Shown here: piece after piece, positions 43,178 through 52,006 of the stretch | How the letters are laid out: every line of letters starts with the position of its first letter | Numbering within the stretch: the first letter of the stretch is position 1 | From: Pyruvatibacter sp. | GTDB lineage: Bacteria; Pseudomonadota; Alphaproteobacteria; CGMCC-115125 | Direction: 5' to 3' | DNA: 64,000 bases | Assembly: GCF_040219635.1 (NCBI RefSeq) | Contig: NZ_JAVJSC010000002.1 | Coordinates: 405,151 to 469,150, forward strand | Notes under the pieces: generated by a model | Seen by the model: the letters and a program-made list of their open reading frames with translations, nothing else | Told to the model about the DNA's origin: nothing | Database searches by the model: none | Made by a program: the position numbers and the translations under genes

Positions 43178-43414
43178 CTAGAAATCGTAGGTATTCAGCA
43201 CTTCCGTAATGGATACACCCACATGATCGCCCTGAACCACAATTTCGCCACGGGCAATCGGCTGGTTGTTGGCCAGCAGCCAAACCTCGTCGCTTTCCCC
43301 CGCATTCAGCTCAATTACAGCGCCACGCCCCATCTTCAATAGCTGATGGATAGGCATGACGGCCTTGCCGAGCACGACAGAGATTTCAACATGGACCTTG
43401 TCAATCGAGTTCAT
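43178..43414 (-). CDS. Solitary FliN-like (SpoA domain) protein
   Basis: This 78-residue protein is essentially one SpoA/FliN domain: VHVEISVVLGKAVMPIHQLLKMGRGAVIELN, then IARGEIVVQGDHVGVSITEVL. FliN forms the flagellar switch complex C-ring together with FliM. The usual N-terminal extension of FliN is missing and no flagellar gene lies anywhere in the window. I used the ATG at 43414, with GGATCAGG about 10 bases upstream; a GTG at 43450 would add 12 residues. It is divergent from lipB. It may be a true but displaced fliN or a paralogue with another partner. Confidence 0.83.
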   Translation of the reverse strand: MNSIDKVHVEISVVLGKAVMPIHQLLKMGRGAVIELNAGESDEVWLLANNQPIARGEIVVQGDHVGVSITEVLNTYDF

Positions 43415-43519
43415 AGGGTTCGGGCCTGATCCGGGTATATTGGCATTCACGTAGCAGACCGTCGCAGAACAGAGTTACTCACCCGTAAACGCCCCCAAAT
43501 CGCGTGCTATAACCTGCGC

Positions 43520-44248
43520 ATGTCCTCACCCGCACCTTCATCAAAAACCACGAAAGCTGCACGCGCACCCACACGGTCGCTTTTTGCAGCCGACAGCACT
43601 GTTCAATGGCGCATCAGCCCCGGCCTAACGCCCTACCCCGAAGCATTGAGCGAAATGGAAAGTCGCGCCGCTGCGATCGCCGCTGGCGATGAGCCGGAGC
43701 TGGTCTGGCTGCTGGAGCACCCGCCGCTCTACACATCGGGCACAAGCACCAACCCGGATGACCTGCTAAGCCCGGACCGCTTTCCGGTTTACGATACGGG
43801 GCGTGGCGGCCAGTACACCTATCATGGCCCCGGCCAGCGGGTGGCCTATGCGATGCTTGACCTCAAGCGCCGCGGTCAGGATGTACGCAGCTTTGTCGCC
43901 GGTCTGGAAGAATGGATCATCGGCACACTGGCTCAGTTCCATATTGCCGGTGAAACCCGCGACGATCGCGTGGGTGTTTGGGTCAGGCGGCCGGAAAAAG
44001 CACCGGGTACGGAGGATAAGATTGCCGCCATCGGTGTGCGCGTCAGGCGCTGGGTGACATTTCACGGCATCAGCATAAATGTGGCACCCGACCTTGAACA
44101 CTTTTCGGGAATTGTGCCGTGCGGCGTTCAGCAACATGGCGTGACCAGCCTTGAAGACCTTGGACTGACCGCCACAATGCCCGACCTGGACATCGCCCTG
44201 CGTGCCGAGTTTGAGCGCGTTTTCGGCCCCACCAAATACGAAAATTAA
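43520..44248 (+). CDS. lipB: Octanoyl-ACP:protein octanoyltransferase
   Basis: This 242-residue enzyme transfers octanoate from acyl carrier protein to lipoyl domains, the first step of lipoate synthesis. The family motif RGGQYTYHGPGQ lies in the middle. DKIAAIGVRVRRWVTFHG supplies the catalytic lysine and FSGIVPCGV the catalytic cysteine. The N-terminal 25 residues are hydrophilic and non-conserved. lipA is not nearby. Its TAA stop shares the palindrome TTAA with the stop codon of the convergent atp12 gene, so the two genes overlap by three to four bases at their ends. Confidence 0.95.
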   Translation: MSSPAPSSKTTKAARAPTRSLFAADSTVQWRISPGLTPYPEALSEMESRAAAIAAGDEPELVWLLEHPPLYTSGTSTNPDDLLSPDRFPVYDTGRGGQYTYHGPGQRVAYAMLDLKRRGQDVRSFVAGLEEWIIGTLAQFHIAGETRDDRVGVWVRRPEKAPGTEDKIAAIGVRVRRWVTFHGISINVAPDLEHFSGIVPCGVQQHGVTSLEDLGLTATMPDLDIALRAEFERVFGPTKYEN

Positions 44249-45006
44249 CTCAGCAAAGAAAACACCCGTGCCGCCGCCATGAACTCGGCCTTGTGGGCTG
44301 CCTTGCGCGTCTGCGCTTCCGCATCCTCACCCCATTTGGCAATCTGAAAATCTTCATCGATGCGCGACGCTGCAAAACCAGCTTCGGCATCAAGATGCCC
44401 GCGCATCACCGCAAAGCCAATCACGGCGCTGCCCGCAATGGTTACAAGCGTGTGCAGCGCCGTCAGCCGCACCGCGTCAAGGTCCGACAATGCGCTGCGC
44501 ACCGCGATGAGCGCACCCGCTGATTGCTTTACATGAACAATGCCAGTGGTTACGCCAAGGCGCGCGCCGGTCGCATCTGCGAACCACTCCAGAAGTGGTG
44601 TCCAGGCACCCTCCTGTAGCGTCACAAGCTCCGCGGGCTCATCTGCGCGATAACACACCAGGTCCGTACCCGCATAACTGACGATCTCGGCTACTGCTGG
44701 TTCAGCATCAAGCGCCACACGGTCAATGGCAGTCGTCACAATGCGCGTCAGCGGCATGGTAGAAGGGTCAATGTGCTCGCGCTGCGCATCCCACTCAGCC
44801 GCCACCGCCTGCGATAACGCACGCGATGGAGAAACAACAGCGCGCCTGCCCGGCGTTTTGAGGGCGCGCGTATCAAGCATCACTGCGAACTCACCTGCCT
44901 CATTCGAAACAACCGCCTGTTTATAAAACCGCTTCGCAAGCCGCGCATTGCGCTCTTTTTGTGGGTTGAATGTGGCCACGAAAGTCGGCTTGTCATCAAT
45001 GCTCAT
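44245..45006 (-). CDS. ATP12-family F1-ATPase assembly chaperone
   Basis: This 253-residue protein resembles mitochondrial Atp12, which chaperones the F1 alpha subunit during assembly. Conserved parts are KRFYKQAVVSNEAGEFAVMLDTRALKTPGR, LSQAVAAEWDAQREHIDPSTMPLTRI, the TDLVCYRADEP stretch, and a C-terminal DEDFQIAKWGEDAEAQTR. The presence of ATP12 is typical of alphaproteobacteria. It is the last gene of the degQ-rarA-crcB-rluC-atp12 unit, overlapping rluC by four bases. Confidence 0.93.
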   Translation of the reverse strand: MSIDDKPTFVATFNPQKERNARLAKRFYKQAVVSNEAGEFAVMLDTRALKTPGRRAVVSPSRALSQAVAAEWDAQREHIDPSTMPLTRIVTTAIDRVALDAEPAVAEIVSYAGTDLVCYRADEPAELVTLQEGAWTPLLEWFADATGARLGVTTGIVHVKQSAGALIAVRSALSDLDAVRLTALHTLVTIAGSAVIGFAVMRGHLDAEAGFAASRIDEDFQIAKWGEDAEAQTRKAAHKAEFMAAARVFSLLS

Positions 45007-46004
45007 GCGTCGAGCTCCGCAAACGGGTTTTCATCGTCATTGGGGTTCAGGCCCATGAGCTTCCAGGTTGCGCGCATATGCTCCGGCAGGGGTGCCGTGA
45101 CCGTTATCAGGTTGCCAAGCGGGTGGCGTATTGTGAGTTCGCGTGCATGTAGATGCATCATTCGCGGTATCTCGCCGCCGGGATGAGCGTCGGCACCACC
45201 GTATTTTCCATCCCCCACAATCGGCGTGCCCAGCGCCACCGCGTGCGCCCTGATCTGGTGCGTGCGCCCGGTCACCGGCATGAAGGCAACCCACGCAAAC
45301 TTCTGTGCCGCCTGCGACACCACAGCATAGTGTGTAATCGCATTGCGCGCGCCGGCGCTATCATCATCCGCCGCGTGAACCTTCTCACGGCCCTCGCCGC
45401 CCGCCTTGGCAAGCGCCATGTTGATGGTGCCGCGTTGCGGGCGCGGCACGCCCATGGTCAGCGCCCAGTATATTTTGCGCGTGTCATGGTGCTTGAGCGC
45501 GCGACCAAGTTTTGCAGCAGCGTCCCGCGACCGCGCCAGCAACAATACTCCCGACGTATCCTTGTCGAGCCGATGCACAAGCCGGGGACGCTCCGGCGCA
45601 TCAAACGCCAGCGCATCCAGCATCCCGTCAATATGTTTGTCGGTACGAGACCCCCCCTGCACCGCCAGGCCAGCAGGCTTGTTGATGGCAATCACGTCGT
45701 CATCCTTGTGAATAACCAGATCGCGCAAAAACGCACCGTCCTGTGAGCGCTCCCTTTTGGCCGTGCGCTTGGGGGGTGCATAGGGCGACCCGTGATCGTC
45801 GGGCAAAGGCGGCACGCGCACGCTCTGACCCTGCGCCAACCGCGTGGAGGCTTTTACCCGCCCGCCGTCAACACGCACCTGCCCCTTACGCAGCAGTTTT
45901 TCCAGACGCCCATGCCCAAGACCGGGAAACCGCCCCTTGAACCAGCGGTCCACACGCAGCCCGTCTTCGCGCGGCTCAACATTAATAATCTGTACACCGC
46001 TCAT
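45003..46004 (-). CDS. rluC: RluA-family 23S rRNA pseudouridine synthase (RluC-like)
   Basis: This 333-residue enzyme isomerises uridines in 23S rRNA. An N-terminal S4 RNA-binding domain covers about 15-75 (LRVDRWFKGRFPGLGHGRLEKLLRKGQVRVDG). The catalytic domain contains PRLVHRLDKDTSGVLLLAR with the nucleophilic aspartate and PVTGRTHQIRAH. RluC is favoured over RluD by the spacing, position in this operon and length, but either is possible. I used the ATG at 46004, which overlaps the crcB stop by four bases. Confidence 0.9.
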   Translation of the reverse strand: MSGVQIINVEPREDGLRVDRWFKGRFPGLGHGRLEKLLRKGQVRVDGGRVKASTRLAQGQSVRVPPLPDDHGSPYAPPKRTAKRERSQDGAFLRDLVIHKDDDVIAINKPAGLAVQGGSRTDKHIDGMLDALAFDAPERPRLVHRLDKDTSGVLLLARSRDAAAKLGRALKHHDTRKIYWALTMGVPRPQRGTINMALAKAGGEGREKVHAADDDSAGARNAITHYAVVSQAAQKFAWVAFMPVTGRTHQIRAHAVALGTPIVGDGKYGGADAHPGGEIPRMMHLHARELTIRHPLGNLITVTAPLPEHMRATWKLMGLNPNDDENPFAELDA

Positions 46005-46381
46005 GACAAGACGCCCCGCACCAGCCACATGCCTGCGAACAATGCTCCGATAGACAGCACCGCCGACGCCACAACGTAACCGAACGCAAGACCCCACTGG
46101 CCGCGCTCTATCATCAACGCGCTTTCAAGCGAGAACGCGGAAAATGTCGTGAAACCGCCAAGCACACCAACCGTCAGGAATGCGCGCAGCTCGGGCCCGT
46201 AGGAGAAGCGCAGCGCGCCAGCCTCAACCACCACCCCCATCAGCAACCCTCCGATGACATTGGCGGCCAGCGTACCAATAGGGTAGCCGGGGCCAAATAG
46301 CGCCAGCGCACCCATGCCCAGCGAATACCGCCCCACAGCCCCAATACCGCCGCCGATGGCAACCGCCAGCAGCATATTCAT
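46001..46381 (-). CDS. crcB: Fluoride channel CrcB/FluC
   Basis: This 126-residue membrane protein has four hydrophobic segments and exports fluoride as a dual-topology dimer. Key motifs are GGGIGAVGRYSLG in the first helix, GTLAANVIGGLLMG with the conserved Asn, and GGFTTFSAFSLE with the phenylalanine and threonine residues of the pore. There is no fluoride riboswitch because it sits inside an operon; expression should follow rarA and degQ. It overlaps rarA and rluC by four bases on each side. Confidence 0.94.
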   Translation of the reverse strand: MNMLLAVAIGGGIGAVGRYSLGMGALALFGPGYPIGTLAANVIGGLLMGVVVEAGALRFSYGPELRAFLTVGVLGGFTTFSAFSLESALMIERGQWGLAFGYVVASAVLSIGALFAGMWLVRGVLS

Positions 46382-47700
46382 GAACGGCCCCCACGCACTT
46401 TGGCAAAATAAGCCAGCCGCTTGTTGAGCTCACGCTCAAAGCCGCGCTCAGGCGGATTATAAAACTGCGGGCGTTCGGTCATCTCATCGGGAAAATAGTT
46501 CTGCCCGGACACACCGCCTTCCGCCTCGTGGTCATATTCATAGCCCGCACCATAGCCCTCATCTTTCATCAGGCGTGTCGGCGCATTAAGAATGTGTTTG
46601 GGCGGCATGTGAGAGCCGGTTTCCTTGGCAAGCCGTGTGGCGGCTTTGTAAGCCACATAGGCAGCATTCGATTTGGGCGCGGTTGCCAGATACACCACAA
46701 GCTGCGCCAGCGCCAGTTCACCCTCAGGGCTGCCCAGAAAGTCATACACATCCTTGGCAGCATTCGCCTGCACAACAGCCTGCGGGTCAGCCAGACCTAT
46801 GTCTTCAATCGCCATGCGCACCATCCGGCGCGCCAGATAGAGCGGGTCTTCGCCCGCCGTCAACATCCTTGCCAGCCAGTACAGTGCTGCGTCGGGATCT
46901 GATCCGCGTACGGATTTATGCAACGCGCTGATGAGGTTGTAGTGACCATCCTGCCCCTTGTCATACACCGGCGCACGGCGTTGTACCGTTTGCGTCAGCG
47001 CTGCCACATCCAGCGCTGGTGTTGCTGCAGGCAACGCAAGCAGTTCTTCTGCCAGATTGAGCAAAAACCGCCCGTCGCCATCTGCCATTGCCTTGAGGGT
47101 TTCGCGCGCCTCATCCGTCAGCGGCAGCGTATGCCCGCCCAGTTCCTCCGCACGCGCCAGCAATGTATTGAGGGCCGCGTCATCCAACCGCTTGAGCACC
47201 AGCACCTGCGCACGCGACAGCACGGCAGCATTCAGTTCAAACGACGGGTTCTCGGTGGTGGCTCCCACAAGAATAATGGTGCCGTCTTCCATGTGCGGCA
47301 AAAACCCGTCCTGCTGGGCACGGTTGAAGCGATGGATTTCATCCACGAACAGCAACGTGCTGCGGCCGTTCTGGCGGCGCAGTTTTGCGGCCTCAAAAAC
47401 CTTGCGCAGATCAGCCACGCCGGAAAAGATTGCCGATATCTGCACAAACGCCATGTCCGGCACCGCCGACGACAACAGTCGCGCGATGGTGGTTTTTCCG
47501 GTGCCCGGCGGCCCCCACAAAATCAGCGAGTTAAGCCGCCCCGTTGCCAGCATACGCCCCAGCGGTGCGTCAGGCGCGACGATGTGGTCCTGCCCGGCCA
47601 CGTCTTCCAGGCTCTGCGGGCGTAATTGGTCTGCCAGCGGACGCGTCATATCACCCGCCGCAGTGTTACCCGTTACCGTATCTCCAAACAGATCAGCCAT
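46378..47700 (-). CDS. rarA: Replication-associated recombination protein RarA (MgsA)
   Basis: This 440-residue AAA+ ATPase acts at stalled replication forks. The RFC-like P-loop WGPPGTGKTT is at about 63-72, Walker B is LLFVDEIHRFN, the sensor is VGATTENPSF, and an arginine finger region follows. The C-terminal tetramerisation part ends with GYEYDHEAEGGVSGQNYFPD, characteristic of RarA. The N-terminal MADLFGD is a typical family start and may be a clamp/SSB-binding tail. It starts 26 bases after degQ. Confidence 0.95.
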   Translation of the reverse strand: MADLFGDTVTGNTAAGDMTRPLADQLRPQSLEDVAGQDHIVAPDAPLGRMLATGRLNSLILWGPPGTGKTTIARLLSSAVPDMAFVQISAIFSGVADLRKVFEAAKLRRQNGRSTLLFVDEIHRFNRAQQDGFLPHMEDGTIILVGATTENPSFELNAAVLSRAQVLVLKRLDDAALNTLLARAEELGGHTLPLTDEARETLKAMADGDGRFLLNLAEELLALPAATPALDVAALTQTVQRRAPVYDKGQDGHYNLISALHKSVRGSDPDAALYWLARMLTAGEDPLYLARRMVRMAIEDIGLADPQAVVQANAAKDVYDFLGSPEGELALAQLVVYLATAPKSNAAYVAYKAATRLAKETGSHMPPKHILNAPTRLMKDEGYGAGYEYDHEAEGGVSGQNYFPDEMTERPQFYNPPERGFERELNKRLAYFAKVRGGRS

Positions 47701-47726
47701 GGACGAACCATACCCGATTTGGCCCG

Positions 47727-49154
47727 CTAGAGACGCACAGTTGTATTGAAAACCTGATCGCCCCGCTTGACCGACACTTGCCAGTTGCCGACACCACTGG
47801 CCCGGGACAAGGCCCGTTCAAGCGCATCCACATTTTCCACGCGCTCATTGTTGACGCCCAGAATGATATCCCCCGGCTGCACACCCAGCCGGTTTGCCGG
47901 GCTGCGGCGCACAATCTCTGTCACCACCACGCCAGACTGCATGGCATCAAGACGCAGTTCTTCAGCCAGCGCGGGCGAAAGATTGGCCACCGTGGCCCCC
48001 GCAAATGGGTGTGGCCCGTCAAGTTGCGTAACATCGCGCGCCGGACGCTCTGGCGGCGCTGTCAGCACCAGCGTACCCGTGCGCGGTATGCCGCCGCGCA
48101 GAAACTCAATCGATACACTGCTGCCCACTTCGCGCGTCGCCAGCCGATAGCTCAGCGCGTTCTCATCCACCACGTCATGCACATCCAGACGCCGCACAAC
48201 GTCTCCGGTAGCAAGCCCCGCCTTGTCGGCAGGGCCGCCATCATAAATGTCACCGATCAGCACGCCGCCGGGCCTGTCGAGCCCAAGCGACTGCGACAGC
48301 TCGGACGTGACGGTCTGCACGGAGGCCCCAAGCCATGGGCGCACCACGCGCCCGTTGTTGCCGTCCGCTGCGGACGCCACAACGAGACGCACCATGTTGG
48401 CGGGGATGGCAAAGCCGATGCCGATAGAGCCGCCGGTGCGCGAGAAAATAGCTGTGTTCACACCGACCAGCCGCCCATCCATCGTCACCAGCGCACCGCC
48501 TGAGTTGCCAGGGTTGATGGCCGCATCCGTCTGGATGAAGAACTGATAATCCGTGACGCCGACCTGCGTGCGCGCAAGGGCTGAGACAATTCCGCTGGTT
48601 ACGGTCTGGCCAACGCCGAACGGGTTGCCAATCGCCAGCACCAGATCACCCACCTCAAGGCCGTCAGAATCACCGAACGCAAGCGCTGGCAATGCTTCAC
48701 CTTTGGTATCGATTTTCAGGATCGCAAGATCGGTGCGTTCGTCCGCCAGCAGCACTTCGGCTTCAAACTCGCGCCGGTCTGACAGCGCAACCGTAAACGT
48801 ATCGCCATTGGCAATCACGTGGTTGTTAGTGACGATGATCCCGTCCGCCCGAACGATGACACCCGACCCCAGAGAACTCTGCACCCGCTCGCGCGGCATA
48901 CCAAATGAGAAGCGGTCCCCGAAGAAGCGCTGAAAGAACGGGTCATTGGCGAACGGCGACCGCGCCTGCTCCCGCACCACACGCTTGGTGAATACGTTCA
49001 CCACGGCAGGCGCCACCTGTTTCACGAGCGGTGCAAAACTAAGGGAGATTTGCTGCTGCGAGGTGGGGATGGTTTGCGCAACGGCCCCCGGCCCGACGAG
49101 CGCCAACAGGACAACTCCGGCAGTCACAGCAGACATCATCTTGCCCAACAGCAT
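47727..49154 (-). CDS. degQ: Periplasmic serine protease DegP/DegQ (Do-like)
   Basis: This 475-residue HtrA-family protease/chaperone has a signal peptide (residues 1-26, ending AVAQ). The catalytic triad is H112 (VTNNHVIA), D142 (RTDLAIL) and S218 (NPGNSGGAL). Two PDZ domains follow (about 260-365 and 385-475). The loop LA region is short, closer to DegQ/DegS than to DegP. The protein should handle misfolded envelope proteins, probably including the autotransporter encoded in this window. It is first in the five-gene operon that ends with atp12. Confidence 0.92.
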   Translation of the reverse strand: MLLGKMMSAVTAGVVLLALVGPGAVAQTIPTSQQQISLSFAPLVKQVAPAVVNVFTKRVVREQARSPFANDPFFQRFFGDRFSFGMPRERVQSSLGSGVIVRADGIIVTNNHVIANGDTFTVALSDRREFEAEVLLADERTDLAILKIDTKGEALPALAFGDSDGLEVGDLVLAIGNPFGVGQTVTSGIVSALARTQVGVTDYQFFIQTDAAINPGNSGGALVTMDGRLVGVNTAIFSRTGGSIGIGFAIPANMVRLVVASAADGNNGRVVRPWLGASVQTVTSELSQSLGLDRPGGVLIGDIYDGGPADKAGLATGDVVRRLDVHDVVDENALSYRLATREVGSSVSIEFLRGGIPRTGTLVLTAPPERPARDVTQLDGPHPFAGATVANLSPALAEELRLDAMQSGVVVTEIVRRSPANRLGVQPGDIILGVNNERVENVDALERALSRASGVGNWQVSVKRGDQVFNTTVRL

Positions 49155-49294
49155 TCGCTTCTACTCCACCACACCCAAAACATCTGCCCACCAGACAATT
49201 TCAAACGCCAGTGTGCAAAAGGAACCGCACCCTGTTCAAGCGCTCTTGATGCGGATGATAAACGGCACAGGTGAACTTGTGCTGAAAGCAAACA

Positions 49295-49325
49295 AAAAAG
49301 GCGGCCCACACTGAGCCGCCTTTTT
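49295..49325 (-). terminator. Intrinsic terminator of the ribosomal cluster
   Basis: AAAAAGGCGGC at 49295-49305 pairs with GCCGCCTTTTT at 49315-49325 around a 9-base loop. On the - strand the stem is followed by T's, ending the rplQ transcript 21 bases after its stop codon. It also separates the cluster from degQ. Confidence 0.94.
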
Positions 49326-49345
49326 GAATGTCTGTCGCGGTGTGC

Positions 49346-49765
49346 CTACGCCGCGTCCTGGCCTTCGTTGACCATTTCAGGGCCAGAATCCTGGCCCTTG
49401 GCTGAGGGATCGCGGTCCACCAACTCAATCACAGCGACAGGCGCGTTATCGCCATAGCGGAACCCGGCACGCATGATGCGCGTGTAGCCGCCATTGCGGT
49501 CAGCATAGCGGGGGCCGAGCACGTCAAACAGCTTTTGTGCCCACTGCTGCTCAGGCAGCTTGGAATAGGCCTGACGGCGCGCATGAAGCCCGCCACGTTT
49601 GCCCAGCGTAATCAGCTTCTCCACATAGGGACGAAGCTCCTTTGCCTTGGGCAGCGTTGTGACGATCTGCTCATGCTTGATGAGCGCGACAGCCATGTTG
49701 GCCAGCATCGCCTTGCGGTGCGGGGTCGTGCGGCCAAGTTTGCGGTGTGCCTTACCGTGACGCAT
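49346..49765 (-). CDS. rplQ: 50S ribosomal protein L17
   Basis: This 139-residue large-subunit protein is last in the alpha operon. It begins MRHGKAHRKLGRTTPHRKAM, the conserved basic start of L17, and contains LITLGKRGGLHARRQAY. It is 12 residues longer than the E. coli protein (127) because of an acidic tail after ELVDRD. A strong terminator follows. It starts 41 bases after rpoA. Confidence 0.97.
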   Translation of the reverse strand: MRHGKAHRKLGRTTPHRKAMLANMAVALIKHEQIVTTLPKAKELRPYVEKLITLGKRGGLHARRQAYSKLPEQQWAQKLFDVLGPRYADRNGGYTRIMRAGFRYGDNAPVAVIELVDRDPSAKGQDSGPEMVNEGQDAA

Positions 49766-49806
49766 CTTCTTGTCTCCTCAAGCGATCATCCCTCAATCAG
49801 GACGCG

Positions 49807-50823
49807 CTAGTACTGATCCTCATAGCGCTTTGCCAGGTCTTCGATGTTTTCCGGCGGCCAGTTCGGCACTTCCATGCCGAGATGGAGCCCCATCTGGGCA
49901 AGCACTTCCTTGATTTCGTTGAGCGACTTGCGGCCGAAGTTCGGCGTGCGCAGCATCTCAGCTTCGGTCTTCTGAATAAGATCACCGATATAAACAATGT
50001 TGTCGTTCTTCAGGCAGTTGGCCGAGCGCACAGACAGCTCAAGCTCATCAACCTTCTTGAGCAGACCGGGGTTGAACTCAAGCTCCGGACGTTCCTCAAC
50101 GGGCTGTTCGGGACGTGGCTCTTCAAAGTTCACGAAGGTCTGCAACTGGTCCTGCAGAATGCGCGCGGCATAGGCCACAGCGTCATCCGGCGTCAGCGAG
50201 CCATCGGTTTCAACGCTCAGCGTCAGCTTATCGTAATCAAGAATCTGGCCCTCACGGGTGTTTTCCACCTTGTAGGAGACCTTGCGGCACGGGCTGAACA
50301 GACTGTCCACGGGAATAAGACCGATGGGAGCATCTTCCGGGCGGTTGCGGTCTGCGGCCACATAGCCCTTACCAAGAGCAACTGTGAACTCCATGCGGAT
50401 TTCAGAATCCTGGTCGAGCGTGCACAGAACCAGATCAGGGTTCAAAATATCAATGTCGGAACCGGCTTCAATCATGCCCGCCGTCACGGCACCCGCCTTG
50501 TCGGCTTTCAGCGTCATGCGGCGCGGACCGTCTGAGTGGAGGCGAAGCGCCATCTGCTTGATGTTGAGCACGATGTCCGTCACGTCTTCCCGCACGCCGG
50601 GAATGGATGAAAACTCATGCAGCACACCGTCAATCTTGACAGACGTCACCGCCGCACCCTGCAGCGATGACAGCAGTACGCGGCGCAGCGCATTGCCAAG
50701 CGTCAGGCCAAAGCCGCGCTCAAGTGGTTCTGCAACCACGGTTGCCAGACGCTGGGCATCGCGGCCCGGCTGAATGTCCAGCTTGTTCGGCTTGATGAGT
50801 TCCTGCCAGTTTTTCTGGATCAC
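49807..50823 (-). CDS. rpoA: RNA polymerase alpha subunit
   Basis: This 338-residue subunit nucleates polymerase assembly and contacts promoters. The N-terminal domain (about 1-235) has the FGLTLGNALRRVLLSSLQGAA stretch, and the C-terminal domain (about 260-325) has SANCLKNDNIVYIGDLIQKTE and TPNFGRKSLNEIKEVL for UP-element and activator binding. The start codon is GTG. A 119-bp gap separates it from rpsK; I see a modest stem near its start but no T-run. Confidence 0.98.
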   Translation of the reverse strand: MIQKNWQELIKPNKLDIQPGRDAQRLATVVAEPLERGFGLTLGNALRRVLLSSLQGAAVTSVKIDGVLHEFSSIPGVREDVTDIVLNIKQMALRLHSDGPRRMTLKADKAGAVTAGMIEAGSDIDILNPDLVLCTLDQDSEIRMEFTVALGKGYVAADRNRPEDAPIGLIPVDSLFSPCRKVSYKVENTREGQILDYDKLTLSVETDGSLTPDDAVAYAARILQDQLQTFVNFEEPRPEQPVEERPELEFNPGLLKKVDELELSVRSANCLKNDNIVYIGDLIQKTEAEMLRTPNFGRKSLNEIKEVLAQMGLHLGMEVPNWPPENIEDLAKRYEDQY

Positions 50824-50942
50824 GTTGTAAGCCTCGTTGGTCAGGCGGCTCGCGTATCACACCTTGTGTATGTGTGTCGGGGAGAAGCCGCGATTATTGG
50901 TCCGTTACCGGACGAAATACAGATGAGAAGAAGCGCTAAAAA

Positions 50943-51332
50943 TTAAACGCGACGCTTCTTCTTGGGGCGCACGCCGTTGTGCGGAATGGTCGTTACATCG
51001 CGAATGCTGGTGATGGTGAACCCCGCCGCCTGCAGTGCACGCAACGCTGACTCACGCCCTGAACCGGGGCCGGACACCATGACTTCAAGCGTCCGCATTC
51101 CGTGCTCTGCGGCCTTCTTGCCCGCGTCTTCAGCTGCAACCTGCGCGGCATAGGGCGTGGACTTGCGCGACCCTTTGAAACCCATCGTGCCGGCAGACGA
51201 CCATGAAATGGCATTGCCCTGCGCGTCGGTGATTGTCACCATGGTGTTGTTAAAGGTCGCATTCACATGCGCTACGCCTGACGAGATATTTTTACGCTCG
51301 CGGCGGCGGACGCGTGTTGCTTCTTTTGCCAT
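50943..51332 (-). CDS. rpsK: 30S ribosomal protein S11
   Basis: This 129-residue small-subunit platform protein is the same length as in E. coli. GVAHVNATFNNTMVTITD, AGTMGFKGSRKSTPYAAQ and the basic C-terminal HNGVRPKKKRRV are diagnostic. It follows rpsM after 78 bases. rpsD, which follows rpsK in the E. coli alpha operon, is not here. Confidence 0.98.
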   Translation of the reverse strand: MAKEATRVRRRERKNISSGVAHVNATFNNTMVTITDAQGNAISWSSAGTMGFKGSRKSTPYAAQVAAEDAGKKAAEHGMRTLEVMVSGPGSGRESALRALQAAGFTITSIRDVTTIPHNGVRPKKKRRV

Positions 51333-51410
51333 CTTCAGTATTCGCCCTTCAAACCCGGCCGCGCGGCCAATCGCAGCGCCATGCCGGAAAAAACCGTCGT
51401 GGTGGTGGAA

Positions 51411-51779
51411 TTACTTCTTCTTGCCGGCAATCGCCTTGGCCGGACCCTTGCGGGTGCGGGCGTTGGTGTGTGTCCGCTGGCCACGCACAGGCAACCCGCG
51501 GCGATGCCGCAGACCGCGATAGCAGCCAAGGTCCATCAACCGCTTGATGTTCATTGCCACTTCACGGCGAAGATCACCCTCAACCAGATAGTTCTGGTCA
51601 ATCGCTTCACGGATCTGGATGACTTCGGCATCCGACAGCTCGTTGACGCGGCGCTCAAGCGGCACGTTGACAGAGGCAAGGATTTCGGCAGCCTTTGTGT
51701 TGCCGATGCCATGAATGTAAGTGAGCGCAATAACAGCGCGCTTGTTGGTCGGTATATTGACGCCTGCGATACGAGCCAC
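51411..51779 (-). CDS. rpsM: 30S ribosomal protein S13
   Basis: This 122-residue small-subunit head protein contacts the 50S subunit and tRNA. It starts at GTG with ARIAGVNIPTNKRAVIAL; the core includes YIHGIGNTKAAEIL and ends RGLPVRGQRTHTNARTRKG. It is four residues longer than E. coli S13. It is the first gene downstream of a terminator-like hairpin at 51838-51871, so it may head a separate transcript or be attenuated from the upstream genes. Confidence 0.98.
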   Translation of the reverse strand: MARIAGVNIPTNKRAVIALTYIHGIGNTKAAEILASVNVPLERRVNELSDAEVIQIREAIDQNYLVEGDLRREVAMNIKRLMDLGCYRGLRHRRGLPVRGQRTHTNARTRKGPAKAIAGKKK

Positions 51780-51837
51780 TGCTTCGTTTCTCCAAAGTGC
51801 TTGATGCGTGCCGGCAATAACCGGGCATCAGATACGC

Positions 51838-51871
51838 AAAAAACCGCCCGCCACTCGCCTTTTTCGGGCGG
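51838..51871 (-). terminator. Terminator-like hairpin between adk and rpsM
   Basis: On the - strand CCGCCCG (51871-51865) pairs with CGGGCGG (51850-51844) around a 14-base loop. Six T's (51843-51838) follow directly. It has the full form of an intrinsic terminator inside the ribosomal cluster. The rpsM start codon is only about 58 bases further on. Confidence 0.7.
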
Positions 51872-52006
51872 GTGCGGCGCGGAAATCCGCGATTCTGACC
51901 TGTGCAGAGGCGCGGATTATAGGTTTCGTTCAGTCTCAGTCAACCATTCAAAACCGGCGGCCCGATGGCCCCCGTAAAGTCTCTTCAAATTGGCGGAAAA
52001 CTGCGG

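Noticed and set aside
46382..46420. Fluoride riboswitch for crcB
   Set aside because: crcB begins inside the rarA gene, leaving no leader for a riboswitch.
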